The notes beneath the pieces were generated by a model. That model was not told where the DNA came from. It did no database searches and worked only from the letters and a program-made list of their open reading frames with translations. Of a stretch of 64,000 bases of DNA, positions 1-9,870 are shown piece after piece. The stretch comes from Ktedonobacter racemifer DSM 44963 (lineage in GTDB: Bacteria > Chloroflexota > Ktedonobacteria > Ktedonobacterales > Ktedonobacteraceae): positions 2,790,001-2,854,000 of the forward strand of contig NZ_ADVG01000002.1 of NCBI RefSeq assembly GCF_000178855.1, read 5' to 3'. The position numbers and the translations under genes were made by a program. How positions within the stretch are numbered: position 1 is the first letter of the stretch; each line of letters opens with the position of its first letter.

Positions 1-454
1 CATCATAGACGTCCGCGACCGTCAGGATACGCGCACTCAGAGGTATCTCTTCCCCTTTAAGTCCCACGGGATAGCCATGCCCATCCCAGGCTTCGTGATG
101 ATGCAGGACCGCCTCTACATAGAAGGGATGGATATCGCAACCAATAAGAATGCGTGCGCCAATGAGAGGATGGCGCTCCATCTTGCGACGCTCTTCCTCT
201 GATAGGGCCGCTGATTTATTGAGGATATCATTGGCGATCCAGGTTTTACCCAAATCATGTACCAGGGCCGCAAGGGCCAGGTCGCGCGCCTCGCGCCTAC
301 TCCACCCCAGGTGACGAGCCAGGCGCGAGGCATATGTTGCTACGCGCCTGGAGTGCTCATAGGTCACGATATCACGCTCTTGAATGCTTTGAGCAAATGA
401 AAGAAGTACTTTTCTCGTCTCTTGATCTTTTGTTATCTGTTTAGCGTCCACCAC
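1..454 (-). CDS. HD-GYP domain phosphodiesterase, 3' end off the window
   Basis: Probable cyclic-di-GMP phosphodiesterase. Reading the minus strand from a GTG at 454, the visible part (about 150 residues) contains the HD signature LVHDLGK, then HHHEAW, DGHGYP and LTVADVYD. This is the normal order of an HD-GYP core, with its metal ligands and the GYP loop. A Shine-Dalgarno-like GGTGGGAG lies 6 nt before this GTG; a second GTG one codon downstream is also possible. The protein starts almost directly with the HD domain, so no N-terminal receiver domain is encoded here. The C-terminus is beyond position 1 and cannot be judged. The 5' leader can form an unusual structure (519-610). The enzyme class is well supported; the physiological role is inference. 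Confidence 0.88.
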   Translation of the reverse strand, partial: MVDAKQITKDQETRKVLLSFAQSIQERDIVTYEHSRRVATYASRLARHLGWSRREARDLALAALVHDLGKTWIANDILNKSAALSEEERRKMERHPLIGARILIGCDIHPFYVEAVLHHHEAWDGHGYPVGLKGEEIPLSARILTVADVYD

Positions 455-518
455 GTTGCTCTCCCACCTACAGGTGAAAATGTACCCTCTGCCTGGTAAC
501 CGCGAAGATCACCATCAC

Positions 519-610
519 CTACTTATACGAAAACCAATCCCCATTCCCCCCTTCGGGGGACAAGCAGGGACGCGGCGCCACTGCCGTGCGCTCAGGTTTT
601 CGAGAGGTAG
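519..610 (-). ncRNA. candidate structured leader of the HD-GYP gene
   Basis: Positions 528-535 (cgaaaacc) pair with 595-602 (ggttttcg), and 519-522 pair with 607-610 outside them. Inside are a C5/G5 hairpin at 546-559 and a GC-rich second arm at 565-590. This gives a closed multi-branch fold about 65-155 nt upstream of the HD-GYP start. A GEMM c-di-GMP riboswitch was considered because of the gene, but the GEMM core motifs are not recognisable. The rest of 455-1064 (610 bases between divergent genes) shows no convincing gene. Confidence 0.3.
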
Positions 611-1064
611 TCCATAGAAAACGAGAGAAAACGAGTAAAAAGATAGGCTTTGATATACGACCTGTATCCCCAGGAAGTAATGACTACCTGCTGCATAGAA
701 GGCGCAAGGTAGACCTTGTTCCGACCGCTCTTCTCGTTTCTATTCAACCAATCGTTACATGTATGAATATGTCACATCTTAATACGTAGCTTTGAGTGGT
801 GTCTATGTACACCTGCAAAAAAGGTACTTTTGGCTAGCATAATGCCCCTTGCATGCGCTGGCGCGTTCTTTTCTTTAGCCTTTTCTAGAGGGAGAACGTA
901 GACAATGCTATTCCCCAATTAGTCCCTGTTTCCCTCCTATTTCGCTTGGTATCGCACTTTTTTGTGATAGACTCAGCTTGATACTCTGAGAAAAGAATAC
1001 TCATACCGTGTTTCTTTATTAGTGGATAAAGCCCTTCATGCATAGCATCTGGAAGTGACGAAAA

Positions 1065-2363
1065 ATGGCGGAGAAATCTACACAACAGCAAAAGAAGACG
1101 CACGAGTCAAACGTGTTAGAAAAGAAGCAAAGCGATATCGTGACCCTGGTTTTGACCGCTGATAACCACCTGGGCTATTCCGCCTTTGGACAGCAGCCTC
1201 GTAGGCGTGAAGAGCGCCAGCTGCGGCTGCGCCAGGCCTTCCAGCAGGCGACGGATTTTGCTATCGTGCAGGGAGTCGACCTGTTTATTCAGGCGGGCGA
1301 CCTCTTCGATACACCGAGCCCTGATGAGCAAGATCGCAGCTTTGTGGCTGAGCGTCTCGCCCAACTTAAACAGGCAGGCATACGCACTTTTGCGCTGGGG
1401 GGAACGCATGATACTCCATTGACTGGGTCCACGCCCGCCCCTCAGAGCAGCTTTGCGCGCCTGGGAGCCCTGCATTATATTCCGCCCGCCCTCAAAGCTG
1501 GAGAACGGCTGGAATCAGAACTCATTGATGTGCATGGTGTGCGCGTTGGTATTGCAGGTATCGGCGCGTTAGCTGACCAGAGTGGTGATCCTCTGGCGAA
1601 TATCTATGTGCGTCCCGATATTGAGGCAGCAGACATACCGATCTTACTTTTGCATGCACCAGTAGAGGGCCTGGGCGTGAACTCCTCGCTCCTGGATGTG
1701 CGTGCCAGCGTGAGCCGTGAGAGTATCGCGAACCTATCCATGTTTAAATATATTCTCGCAGGCTATCACCACGGACATACACGTATGCGTATGGCTCATT
1801 CTGAGCTGGTGGTGGCTGGTGCTACACAGCATGTGGACTTTACCAGCCCTGAGCAGACGCCCGGCTTTGTCTTTATGGGCATTGCTGCCGATGGGATTCG
1901 TTGGTGTAACCATATTCCCTCGCTCGAGGCACTTCAGTTCAAGCGTCTGGTCTTGCATACGAATGAACTATGGCTGGAACAGAATGGAGACGAAAACCAG
2001 GCTGTTTCTCCCACCACTTTGATCCTTGAACGCCTGCGCCCCCTGTATGGTGACGATACCATGTTGCAGGTCCGCCTGGAGGGCCAGCTCTCGCGCCATC
2101 AGTTTCACGATTTGGACCTGAATCAGATCCGGCGCACGGGCGAGGAGCATTGTTTCGCCCTGGCAATCGATGATAGCTCTCTTACCGTTTTGCCTGAGCA
2201 AGAGACCTCTCCTGTTGAAGAAGGGGCGCGCTTTTCACTGCGTACAGAGCTGGTGACCCTGGCCGACGAATGGATTGCCGCGGCATCTGCTGAGCAAGAG
2301 AAAAAAGCACTACAATATACGAAGCATGAATTATTGCAAGCGATGGATGAGGTAAAAAGGTAG
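1065..2363 (+). CDS. SbcD/YhaO-like metallophosphoesterase (DNA repair exonuclease)
   Basis: Predicted Mre11/SbcD-type nuclease of 432 residues that would act with the ATPase encoded just downstream. The calcineurin-like motifs appear in order: LTADNHLG near residue 30 (D-x-H), QAGDLFDTP near 85, GGTHDTP near 115 and LAGYHHGHT near 230. The usual GNHD box reads GTHD, so the Asn metal/phosphate ligand is replaced by Thr; activity may be altered. The C-terminal 130 residues form the helical/capping part and contain no further recognised domain. The start has GGAAGTG about 10 nt upstream. A 71-nt gap separates it from the ATPase gene, so the two are likely one transcript. Compared with E. coli SbcD, the pairing with a membrane-segment ATPase fits Bacillus YhaO/YhaN better. 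Confidence 0.85.
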   Translation: MAEKSTQQQKKTHESNVLEKKQSDIVTLVLTADNHLGYSAFGQQPRRREERQLRLRQAFQQATDFAIVQGVDLFIQAGDLFDTPSPDEQDRSFVAERLAQLKQAGIRTFALGGTHDTPLTGSTPAPQSSFARLGALHYIPPALKAGERLESELIDVHGVRVGIAGIGALADQSGDPLANIYVRPDIEAADIPILLLHAPVEGLGVNSSLLDVRASVSRESIANLSMFKYILAGYHHGHTRMRMAHSELVVAGATQHVDFTSPEQTPGFVFMGIAADGIRWCNHIPSLEALQFKRLVLHTNELWLEQNGDENQAVSPTTLILERLRPLYGDDTMLQVRLEGQLSRHQFHDLDLNQIRRTGEEHCFALAIDDSSLTVLPEQETSPVEEGARFSLRTELVTLADEWIAAASAEQEKKALQYTKHELLQAMDEVKR

Positions 2364-2434
2364 ATGGTGTCCGGGGTCTACCAGGTGCGTCTCGTCGATG
2401 ATCTGGTAAGGGCTTGGCGAACGGAGTTGTATCC

Positions 2435-5400
2435 ATGATTATCTTGAAGCATTTAACGGTCGAGCGGTTCCGCCTCTTGCGCGAGGTAAATATTCATTTC
2501 CCTCAGCGAGGTAGTATCCTGATTCAGGGACCTAATGAATCAGGCAAGTCGGCGCTACTCGAAAGTATTTACTTTGCCCTCTATGGCGAGCCGATAGCCT
2601 CTGACCGCAAAAAGAAGCGCGCCCTCGATGATTTAATTTCCTATGGCTCACCGCGTGCGACTGTCTCGCTCTCCTTCTCCATTGGTACGACCGATGTGAG
2701 CATGACGCGCATCCTGGAGCGCGGCCAGGGACAACAGGTTCGCCTGCTGGTAAACCAGAGCGGAGTGACGCAGGGCGATGAGATCACTGATTTAAGCGAG
2801 GCCAATGCCCGCATTGTTGCGGAACTGAGCCAGATCAATGGTGAGACGCTACGTAACTCCTGCCTGGTGGAGCAGAAGGGCCTGACTCGCCTTGAGGATT
2901 TGAGTGGGGCCGAGCGCGAAGAGACGGTTCGCCACCTACTTGGCCTGGAACAACTGGCCACCCTCGGCGAGCGCTTCAAAGTTCTTCCGGAAGATGAGCA
3001 GGCACTCCAGGTCAGTCGCGAACGCCTACAGCTTGCTGAGATGCAGGCGCGTATCCCCGAGGTGAGCAAACAGCTTGGCGAGGTAGAACTGGCTCTGGAT
3101 GCTGTCACGATCCATGAGAGTCTGGACGAGATCCAGACCCAGGAGACCGAAATTGTCGAGGAGGAGACCGCGCTTAAAGATATCCAGAAGCAGCGCGGTG
3201 AGCACAAAATGCGTCAGCATCGTGTGCAACAGTTGCGCCGTGCTGATACGACGCTGGCGGAAATCATCTCGGCCTATGATGGCATTGCCGAGGCCCGGCA
3301 TGAGATTCCAGAGCTGGAGCGCCAGCTAACCGAACTGGAGCGCCGTGAGCAGGAGGAACTGCCCGCGCTGGAGAAGCGCGTGAGCGAGTTGAGTGAGTTG
3401 CTGCGCTCTTTTGGTACCTTACAGCGTATGTCCAATGACCTTTTGAGTGTTGTCGATATCATCAAGGAACAGGAGCAACAGCAGAAGGAGCATGAAACGG
3501 TGCGCGAGGACCTCAAAGGTATTGAGGTCCAGGTCGGGAACGCCCGCGAGCGCTTGCTGCAAGCTCAGCAATCCTTGCAGGATCTTGAGGATCGTCGGCG
3601 CATCAATCGTCCACGCCTGGAAGCACGCCTGGAACGTCTCCATACCCTTGCTTCGCGCCTGGCTGAGCTGCATCGCCTGGAGCAGAAATATCTGCGGTCC
3701 CTGGAAGAGAAGAAGTACGCGGCGCAGAATGCGCTTCAGATTGAGCAGTTCTCACGCTCACTGCGTGATGCCCAGCGCGAGCTAGACAATATCGAGGCCG
3801 AGGCCCACCAGTTACAGCAGCAGGCGGAAGAGCTGGAGAAGCGCTGGCGTATGCTGAGCATGCGTCGTCACCTGGAAGAGTGGCAGCGCCTCAAGGGGCT
3901 TTCTCAGGGCCTGGCCCAGGCAGAGAAGCATGTTCATGAGGCTTATCGCCATCAGGAGAAACTAAACCACCTGGCGATGGAAGCGCGTAGCTCCGTTACC
4001 CGCTACCGACTTCTGTTGCTCGGCAGCGGTGGAGCTTTTATCGTGGCTCTGGGCTTCGCACTCTGGGCGATTTTTAGCCAGGGCAATGTGCTGGTGGGTG
4101 CGATCTCTGGTGTAATTGCGCTCCTTTTAGTTGGAGCCTTTGTCTGGGGCTGGCAGAAACAATCGCAAGCGCATGAAGAGGCCACGGAGGCTGATCGGCA
4201 GATGCAGGATGCCATCAGCAAAGTGGGCATGATGGTTGCTGCGCGTGAAACAGCCATCCGTATGGGTGGTAGCCCTGAATCTTTGGCTCAGGTGGAGCGC
4301 GAGATTCAAACGCTGGGTGGTACCATTCCTATCTCGCTCGAAGATGCGCATCATATGCTGCACCAGATTCGTGATGAGGGCGAGAGCCTGGCCGATATCC
4401 AGAAACGCGCCCAGGGTCGCCGCGAAGAGGCCAACGGTGCGCGCAACCGTGCCAACCTGGCGGGCGAGGCCGTCAATAAGTTGCGCCAGGAGCGCGCCCT
4501 CCTCGAGGAGCAGCGTCGTAAGGCCGACTGGGATCACCTTGAGGAACGCATCCTGAAAGAGCTCTCGGCGGTTCAGCTTATGCACCAGGAGATCACGCTG
4601 CTAGCTGGTCAGGAGGGCTTGCCCCTTCCCAGCGTCAATGAGCGTCTCCAGGGCGCTGAACCGGGAACGGTGACTCCGTTTATTGGCCTCTCGACGCCCG
4701 AGGATCTCGCCAACACAGGTGTGCCTGAGTTGGAGTCCCTGGTCGAAGGCAATATCAAGGATACAGAGCGTGAAATGGCCTCCCTGGATGGTAAGCTGGA
4801 TATGGTCACCAACCTGGCAGCCCAGGTGAAAATCCACCAGGAGGCCCTGGATGTCTTGCTTGAGCGCCAGCGGACGATCAGTGCGCGCAACGCGCAGTTT
4901 ATGGCAAACTCTCCGGCCCAGCAGTTGGAGCGCACACGGGAGCAACAATTCGCCCTGAAGCAGGCCCTGCAATCCCTGAACAATTCGCTGCGCCAGCGCG
5001 TTAGTGCCCTGGGCATCACCTTCGGCCAGTCCCCCGTCAGCAACGCTGAGCTGGCGGCGCGCAAGAAGCTCGAAGAGCTTCATATCTCTCTGGGCAACAA
5101 GTATACTCTCCAGGAACGCCTGAACAAGTATACGAAGCAGCTTCGCGAGCTACAAGATCTCCTGGCTGAACACTACAAGCAGCTTGCCAAGTATAGTAAT
5201 ACCCTGGGAAGCTGGATTGTACCACCCAATCCCTTCGCGGAGGCGCTCTCCGCCCTGCGAGTGCGCTGTGCTGAAGAGCTCAAGGAGACCAACGAGCAGA
5301 CGCTGGCCCGCGATAAGGAGAGATTGGATGGGCGTGAAGGCGCGGCCAAAGCCAAGATTGCGCTGTGTAAGCAGGAAATTCTCAATATTCAGGAGCGTAT

Positions 5401-6316
5401 ACATGCCCTCCTGGAGCAGTTGAAACGCCCTGAACCCGGCTCGCTGGCTCTTGAGGATATCGTGGCTATCTGGCCGCTCCTCGCCGATTATAAGGCTGAG
5501 GAACGTCCAGAGCTTGAAGAGAAGCGTGATACCTTCGCGCAGGAACTGCAAGATCTAGAGCGTCAGGAGCTTGAGTTGAGCGAAAAGCTGCAAACTGGTC
5601 GCCTCTCCCTCGACCTGGACGAGACGCGCCAGCAGGCCGAGCAGCAGGAGCGTTCGTACCAGATAAAATATCATGGTCAGCGCATGATCAATGAGCTCTA
5701 TCAGCGTGTGTTGCAGAAAGTTGTTCCACGTACGCAACACTATATGCAGCAGATCCTGCCCTTGCTCACCAGCGGGCGCTATCACGATGTCCACCTGACA
5801 ACGGATGACGAGGAAGGCACCATTAGCGGTGGGCCTGTGCGCGTCAATGTATGGGAGGCCGCCGCAGGTGAATATATCCCCAGGTCGGCGCTTTCGGGCG
5901 GTACCGCGGATCAGCTCTCGTTGGCATTGCGCCTGGCCTTCTCTATCGCGGCCCTCCCGCAGGACGAGCTGGCTGTACCCGGATTCGTGTTTCTGGATGA
6001 GCCACTAAGCTCCTTTGACCATACACGTGCTCAGGCCCTGGTCGATGTGATCACGAGCGAGGTACTTAGCACGCACTTTGAGCAGATTGTGTTGATCTCG
6101 CATAGCAGCGCCTTCGATCCTGCCATGTTCCCATACCATCTGTACATGAATAATGGCCTGGTGGTCGAGAGCAACCTTCCTGTGGTTCCAAGTCTGGTAG
6201 CTGTTGCCGTCAGCGAAGATATCCAGGCGTCTTCCGACCTGACCTCTGGACTGGAAGATGAGGATCTGCTGGGGGCCACACAGGTCGTCGCAGCCGTCCG
6301 CCCTCCAAAGAAATAA
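2435..6316 (+). CDS. SbcC/YhaN-like AAA ATPase with internal membrane hairpin
   Basis: Rad50/SbcC-family ATPase, 1293 residues, partner of the upstream metallophosphoesterase. Walker A is GPNESGKSALLES near residue 33, the ABC signature LSGGTADQLSLALRLAF near 1155 and Walker B FVFLDEPLSSFD near 1185, separated by long coiled coils. Two hydrophobic segments occupy about residues 525-577 in the middle of the coiled coil where classical SbcC has a zinc hook; no C-x-x-C hook was found. That architecture matches the YhaN branch and suggests membrane tethering. I chose ATG 2435 (GGAG 8 nt upstream, N-terminus MIILKHLTVERF typical of the family) over an in-frame TTG at 2414. A 62-nt hairpin begins 2 nt after the stop. 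Confidence 0.88.
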   Translation: MIILKHLTVERFRLLREVNIHFPQRGSILIQGPNESGKSALLESIYFALYGEPIASDRKKKRALDDLISYGSPRATVSLSFSIGTTDVSMTRILERGQGQQVRLLVNQSGVTQGDEITDLSEANARIVAELSQINGETLRNSCLVEQKGLTRLEDLSGAEREETVRHLLGLEQLATLGERFKVLPEDEQALQVSRERLQLAEMQARIPEVSKQLGEVELALDAVTIHESLDEIQTQETEIVEEETALKDIQKQRGEHKMRQHRVQQLRRADTTLAEIISAYDGIAEARHEIPELERQLTELERREQEELPALEKRVSELSELLRSFGTLQRMSNDLLSVVDIIKEQEQQQKEHETVREDLKGIEVQVGNARERLLQAQQSLQDLEDRRRINRPRLEARLERLHTLASRLAELHRLEQKYLRSLEEKKYAAQNALQIEQFSRSLRDAQRELDNIEAEAHQLQQQAEELEKRWRMLSMRRHLEEWQRLKGLSQGLAQAEKHVHEAYRHQEKLNHLAMEARSSVTRYRLLLLGSGGAFIVALGFALWAIFSQGNVLVGAISGVIALLLVGAFVWGWQKQSQAHEEATEADRQMQDAISKVGMMVAARETAIRMGGSPESLAQVEREIQTLGGTIPISLEDAHHMLHQIRDEGESLADIQKRAQGRREEANGARNRANLAGEAVNKLRQERALLEEQRRKADWDHLEERILKELSAVQLMHQEITLLAGQEGLPLPSVNERLQGAEPGTVTPFIGLSTPEDLANTGVPELESLVEGNIKDTEREMASLDGKLDMVTNLAAQVKIHQEALDVLLERQRTISARNAQFMANSPAQQLERTREQQFALKQALQSLNNSLRQRVSALGITFGQSPVSNAELAARKKLEELHISLGNKYTLQERLNKYTKQLRELQDLLAEHYKQLAKYSNTLGSWIVPPNPFAEALSALRVRCAEELKETNEQTLARDKERLDGREGAAKAKIALCKQEILNIQERIHALLEQLKRPEPGSLALEDIVAIWPLLADYKAEERPELEEKRDTFAQELQDLERQELELSEKLQTGRLSLDLDETRQQAEQQERSYQIKYHGQRMINELYQRVLQKVVPRTQHYMQQILPLLTSGRYHDVHLTTDDEEGTISGGPVRVNVWEAAAGEYIPRSALSGGTADQLSLALRLAFSIAALPQDELAVPGFVFLDEPLSSFDHTRAQALVDVITSEVLSTHFEQIVLISHSSAFDPAMFPYHLYMNNGLVVESNLPVVPSLVAVAVSEDIQASSDLTSGLEDEDLLGATQVVAAVRPPKK

Positions 6317-6317
6317 C

Positions 6318-6379
6318 AATCATAGACATGAAGGAGCCGGGCAGCCTACAGGCTACCCGGCTCCTTCATGTCTATGATT
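6318..6379. terminator. long hairpin between convergent yhaN-like gene and miaA
   Basis: Inverted repeat of 30 nt per arm with one mismatch and a tiny central loop. It begins 2 nt after the stop of the plus-strand gene and ends 6 nt before the miaA stop, so it probably serves both directions. No U-tract follows on either side. Confidence 0.75.
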
Positions 6380-6385
6380 ATCTCC

Positions 6386-7318
6386 CTATTTTCCTGACAG
6401 AAAAACCTTGACCATCTCCTGAGCCTGTTGCTCCATCGCGGTACCACCCGCCAGCCAGAGAATGCGTTTATCGCGCCTGAACCAGGTGAGCTGACGCCGG
6501 GTAAAGTCGTGGATCGCATATTTGAGGCGTTGCACCATCTCTTCTTTACTGCTGATCTCGCCACGCAGCCAGCGGCTAATAAAGCGGTATTCCAGTCCCA
6601 GGGCCTCCAGGCGTTCATGGCTGACGCCTTGTTGAAGCAAGCTCTCTACCTCCTGTACCATGCCTTCCGCCATGCGTTCATCGACCCGCGCATCAATGCG
6701 CTGGTAGAGGATCTCGCGTGGCCAGTCAATGGCCAGGAGCAGGCAATGGTAGAGTGGTCGTGCTTGCCCGCGCTGGTCCGAAAAGGGCTTGCCCGTAACC
6801 AGGCAGACCTCCAGCGCTCGGATGATACGCCGGGGATTGCGCCGGTCAATAGTGGCGTAGCTCTGGGGATCAAGCTGTTCCAATTGGGCAAGGAGAGCTT
6901 CCAGAGGCTGCTCCTCTAGCTGTGCGCGTAGCTCGGGCTGGGGGGCGACCGCTGGAATATCGAAGTTATCGACAATCGTTTGGATATAGTGAGGCGATCC
7001 TCCAACCAGGAAGGGCTGCTTGCCACGCATCAGAATATCGTTGATGACGGTGATGGCTGCCTGTTGGTATTGGGAGACGGTATAGGTCTCGCCTGGATCG
7101 ACGACATCAAGCAGGTGATGAGGGATCATAGCCCGCTCCTCAGGTGTGACCTTGGCTGTTCCTATATCCATACCACGATAGACCTGGCGTGAATCTGCTG
7201 AGATGATCTCGCCCGCGAAGCGCTGCGCAAGCTGAATGCCCAACGAGCTCTTACCGGAGGCAGTTGGCCCTACTATAACTGGTAGTCGGGGTAATATTGC
7301 AGTTTGGGAATACTCCAT
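6386..7318 (-). CDS. miaA: tRNA dimethylallyltransferase
   Basis: Transfers a dimethylallyl group to A37 of tRNAs reading UNN codons (310 residues, normal family length). The P-loop GPTASGKSSL is at residue 17, followed by SADSRQVYRGMDIGTAK (substrate pocket with the general-base Asp), HHLLDVVDP, and GGSPHYIQ. The C-terminus has QLTWFRRD, a typical MiaA element. The ATG at 7318 lies 20 nt after the stop of the upstream kinase gene, so they are probably co-transcribed. The gene ends next to a long hairpin shared with the convergent ATPase gene. Assignment is firm; co-regulation with the kinase is inference. Confidence 0.95.
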   Translation of the reverse strand: MEYSQTAILPRLPVIVGPTASGKSSLGIQLAQRFAGEIISADSRQVYRGMDIGTAKVTPEERAMIPHHLLDVVDPGETYTVSQYQQAAITVINDILMRGKQPFLVGGSPHYIQTIVDNFDIPAVAPQPELRAQLEEQPLEALLAQLEQLDPQSYATIDRRNPRRIIRALEVCLVTGKPFSDQRGQARPLYHCLLLAIDWPREILYQRIDARVDERMAEGMVQEVESLLQQGVSHERLEALGLEYRFISRWLRGEISSKEEMVQRLKYAIHDFTRRQLTWFRRDKRILWLAGGTAMEQQAQEMVKVFLSGK

Positions 7319-7338
7319 GTTTGCGGCCTACTCTTCCA

Positions 7339-9870
7339 CTACGCATCCTCAAGGATTTGCTTTGTCTTCACTATGTAATGTACCCGCCAGAGCAGGCTTG
7401 ATGCAACCAGCATGCCAACCAGCATGCCTGCAATCGTGAACCAGCCCAGGTCATACTCGATTGTTAGCAGGAAGCCAAGCATCCCACCAATCGCGATGAG
7501 TAAGCCAATGACTAGTTGCCGCACCGAGGTTAAAGCCCAGGTCATCCATTCGATAACCATATTGCTCATGCGCTTATCAATGCCGACGATGGCCGCGATA
7601 GCGGCAGTGGCTAGCATAAAAATCATTTGTACTGAGCCTGGAGTTATCTGCGCTAGCAGTTGCCAGAAGAGTTTGAGGACAGCCAACGCCAGCAGAGTTG
7701 CGCTCATGCCCGTACAGAGGCGGTTGAGAATATCCTGGAGGCGCCACGTCCATTGCCAGTTGCTACTCAAGGCGCCAATGCTTGTGGTGGGAATAAGCAT
7801 TGCGAGTACGAACACAAACCAGGGGCTGGGCGCGAGTGGCTCAATATGCCAGTTTGCCAGCAGTGATCGCAGAAGCGTATAGCCCAGGCCGCCTATAGCC
7901 CAGGCTCCACACCAGGTAAAGATATGTTTAAGAATTGTTTGCTCGCGCTGAGTTGTACTCACAATCTCCCAACCCTGGTAGTCGCTTAGACCAGGGTCGC
8001 CATACTTTTCGATATCCGCGGCCTCTGCATCCATATGTGTGTCGGGCATCGCGGTTACGTCTTGAGCCTGGGATTGTACCTGGCCCTGTTGCGCGGATAA
8101 GTCTGCTGCCTTCGCGCGCATGGGCGTTCTGTGCTTCCCCGTGATCCCTGGTTGCGCGCCGGTTGCCTGCTTCCAGTTATAGGTGTCGTCCAGCTCATCA
8201 AGATATTCATCATCCTCGTCATTCAGGTCGGCGCCAATCGTTTTGCCACCATGATGCTGGGTATAGCGCGGAGCGAATTCTTGCTTATCGGCCTCGATAA
8301 CGACCTCGATGGCGCGCTCCCTGGCTGTTCCTTGCTTGCCAGTGGGAAGAAGTGTGATTATTCCACTATTGTGTCCGTCATAGAGCAGATGGCTCTGAAT
8401 CTGAACATTGACGTAGGTGGTCTCGCCCGAAAAGTCATCGCGGTCAAGAACAATCCAGGGATCACTGGCCAGGAGTGCGCCCTGAACGGGCTTGCTTGAT
8501 GTGCTGCTAATGATGAGCGGGAGTGGTTCTGAGAGGTCATCTAGCACCTCCCCAAAATCGAGCCGAATGGGCTTCACTTCAATGCCAGGTGTGCTCCAGC
8601 GTAGCCACTGCATCTCCTTGTGGCGCCCACCTAGGATGGACCTGGTTGCGGGTTTCGCGCTCTGTTTGCTGCTATGTCTCTTCGGAATTGAACCGGCTGC
8701 CGTCGTTGCAGCCAGGTGTTTGCCACTCTGGCTGCCCCGGCTGCCTCGGCTATGTCCATTGCGTGGTGGAGCCTCACCTGGTTCTGACGAGGGAAAAAGA
8801 GAGACCTGTGCACCAGGAATTTTGCGGATAAATTGCTCAACCGACTCCAGGGGATCGAGCACGGTGACACGAATATACCGCGCTGCCCGTGCCAGGTCGT
8901 TCTCGCCAATCTCGCGTAGCCAGGACTCAATCTCACCATTGGCCAGGTAGTCAGCAGCCTCGTCGGGGTAGAGCGCGCACAACTCTGCCAGTTCTAGTGG
9001 ATTTGTCGCCTGTTCACTACTCTCAAAACTGAAGGTATGTTCGCCAAGTAAGGCACTACGGAACTCCTCGACGGTATTGTAGCGGTTGTCGGGATCGATT
9101 GCGGTCGCGATCTCCAGCGCGCGCGCCACCGCTGGCGAGATGTAGGGATGAGACTGGCGAATATTCTTGAGGCCAAAGCCCTTCTCTGAAAGTGTATTGG
9201 TGAGAAGTTCAAAGAGCGTCATCGCCAGGGAGTAGATATCGGAGCGCTCATCGGTCTGGGCCTCGCCATACTGCTCTGGAGGCGCGAAGCCAGGAGTGCC
9301 TAGCTGCTGGGTATCCTGGTGCCGTGCCTGGCGAAAGAAGCGCGCGATCCCAAAGTCAATCAGTTTGATGCGCCCATCGCGTGTGAGCATGGCGTTGCCG
9401 GGCTTCATATCGCGAAAAATGATGGGTGGATCCTGGCTATGCAGGTAGGAGAGTACGTCGCAGAGCTGGCGCGCCCAACCCAGGACTCGCCGTTCCGAGA
9501 AGGGGCCTCCATTGCGATGGAGCAGGTCCTCTAATGTCATGCCGTCGATATACTCCATCACCAGGAAATGGCGATTATTCTCGGAGAAGAAGCCAGTGAA
9601 CTTGGGCAAGTTGGGGTGATCCAGCCGCCAGAGAATTTTCGCCTCGATCTTGAAATTCTCAATGGCCTGTTCTTGCTCTTCATAGGGAACTGTCGAGAGG
9701 CTCATCTCTTTGATGGCACAAACTGCCTGGCGTTTGAGGTCGCGTGCCTGGTAGACAGCTCCCATACCCCCCTGCCCGATGGTGCGTTGAATAAGAAAGC
9801 GCTTGTGAAGTAGCGTCTTACTTCCCAGGCGTCCTGTTTGTGGATTCCACTGGCCGCTACGCTGGTTGAT
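7339..9870 (-). CDS. membrane Ser/Thr protein kinase, likely non-ATG start
   Basis: Eukaryotic-type protein kinase with a C-terminal membrane domain. Kinase motifs: TIGQGGMGAVY (glycine loop), VCAIKEM (catalytic Lys), IIFRDMKPGN (HRD reads FRD but Asp is kept), LIDFGIARFF and APPEQYG. After the kinase comes a low-complexity linker, an Ig-like beta domain around residues 430-540, and about five hydrophobic segments near the end. The first ATG/GTG/TTG in frame is at 9765, inside the glycine loop, so it cannot be the true start. The frame is open upstream to a TAG at 9904-9906. An ATC at 9870 has GGAGG 8 nt before it and gives 843 residues; a CTG at 9828 is the alternative. Probably co-transcribed with miaA. 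Confidence 0.82.
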   Translation of the reverse strand: MNQRSGQWNPQTGRLGSKTLLHKRFLIQRTIGQGGMGAVYQARDLKRQAVCAIKEMSLSTVPYEEQEQAIENFKIEAKILWRLDHPNLPKFTGFFSENNRHFLVMEYIDGMTLEDLLHRNGGPFSERRVLGWARQLCDVLSYLHSQDPPIIFRDMKPGNAMLTRDGRIKLIDFGIARFFRQARHQDTQQLGTPGFAPPEQYGEAQTDERSDIYSLAMTLFELLTNTLSEKGFGLKNIRQSHPYISPAVARALEIATAIDPDNRYNTVEEFRSALLGEHTFSFESSEQATNPLELAELCALYPDEAADYLANGEIESWLREIGENDLARAARYIRVTVLDPLESVEQFIRKIPGAQVSLFPSSEPGEAPPRNGHSRGSRGSQSGKHLAATTAAGSIPKRHSSKQSAKPATRSILGGRHKEMQWLRWSTPGIEVKPIRLDFGEVLDDLSEPLPLIISSTSSKPVQGALLASDPWIVLDRDDFSGETTYVNVQIQSHLLYDGHNSGIITLLPTGKQGTARERAIEVVIEADKQEFAPRYTQHHGGKTIGADLNDEDDEYLDELDDTYNWKQATGAQPGITGKHRTPMRAKAADLSAQQGQVQSQAQDVTAMPDTHMDAEAADIEKYGDPGLSDYQGWEIVSTTQREQTILKHIFTWCGAWAIGGLGYTLLRSLLANWHIEPLAPSPWFVFVLAMLIPTTSIGALSSNWQWTWRLQDILNRLCTGMSATLLALAVLKLFWQLLAQITPGSVQMIFMLATAAIAAIVGIDKRMSNMVIEWMTWALTSVRQLVIGLLIAIGGMLGFLLTIEYDLGWFTIAGMLVGMLVASSLLWRVHYIVKTKQILEDA

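Noticed and set aside
519..610. GEMM-type c-di-GMP riboswitch
   Set aside because: Placed before an HD-GYP gene but the conserved GEMM core and tetraloop receptor were not found.
586..789. ORF in the gap upstream of the nuclease gene
   Set aside because: No SD, basic shadow-like composition, overlaps the structured leader.
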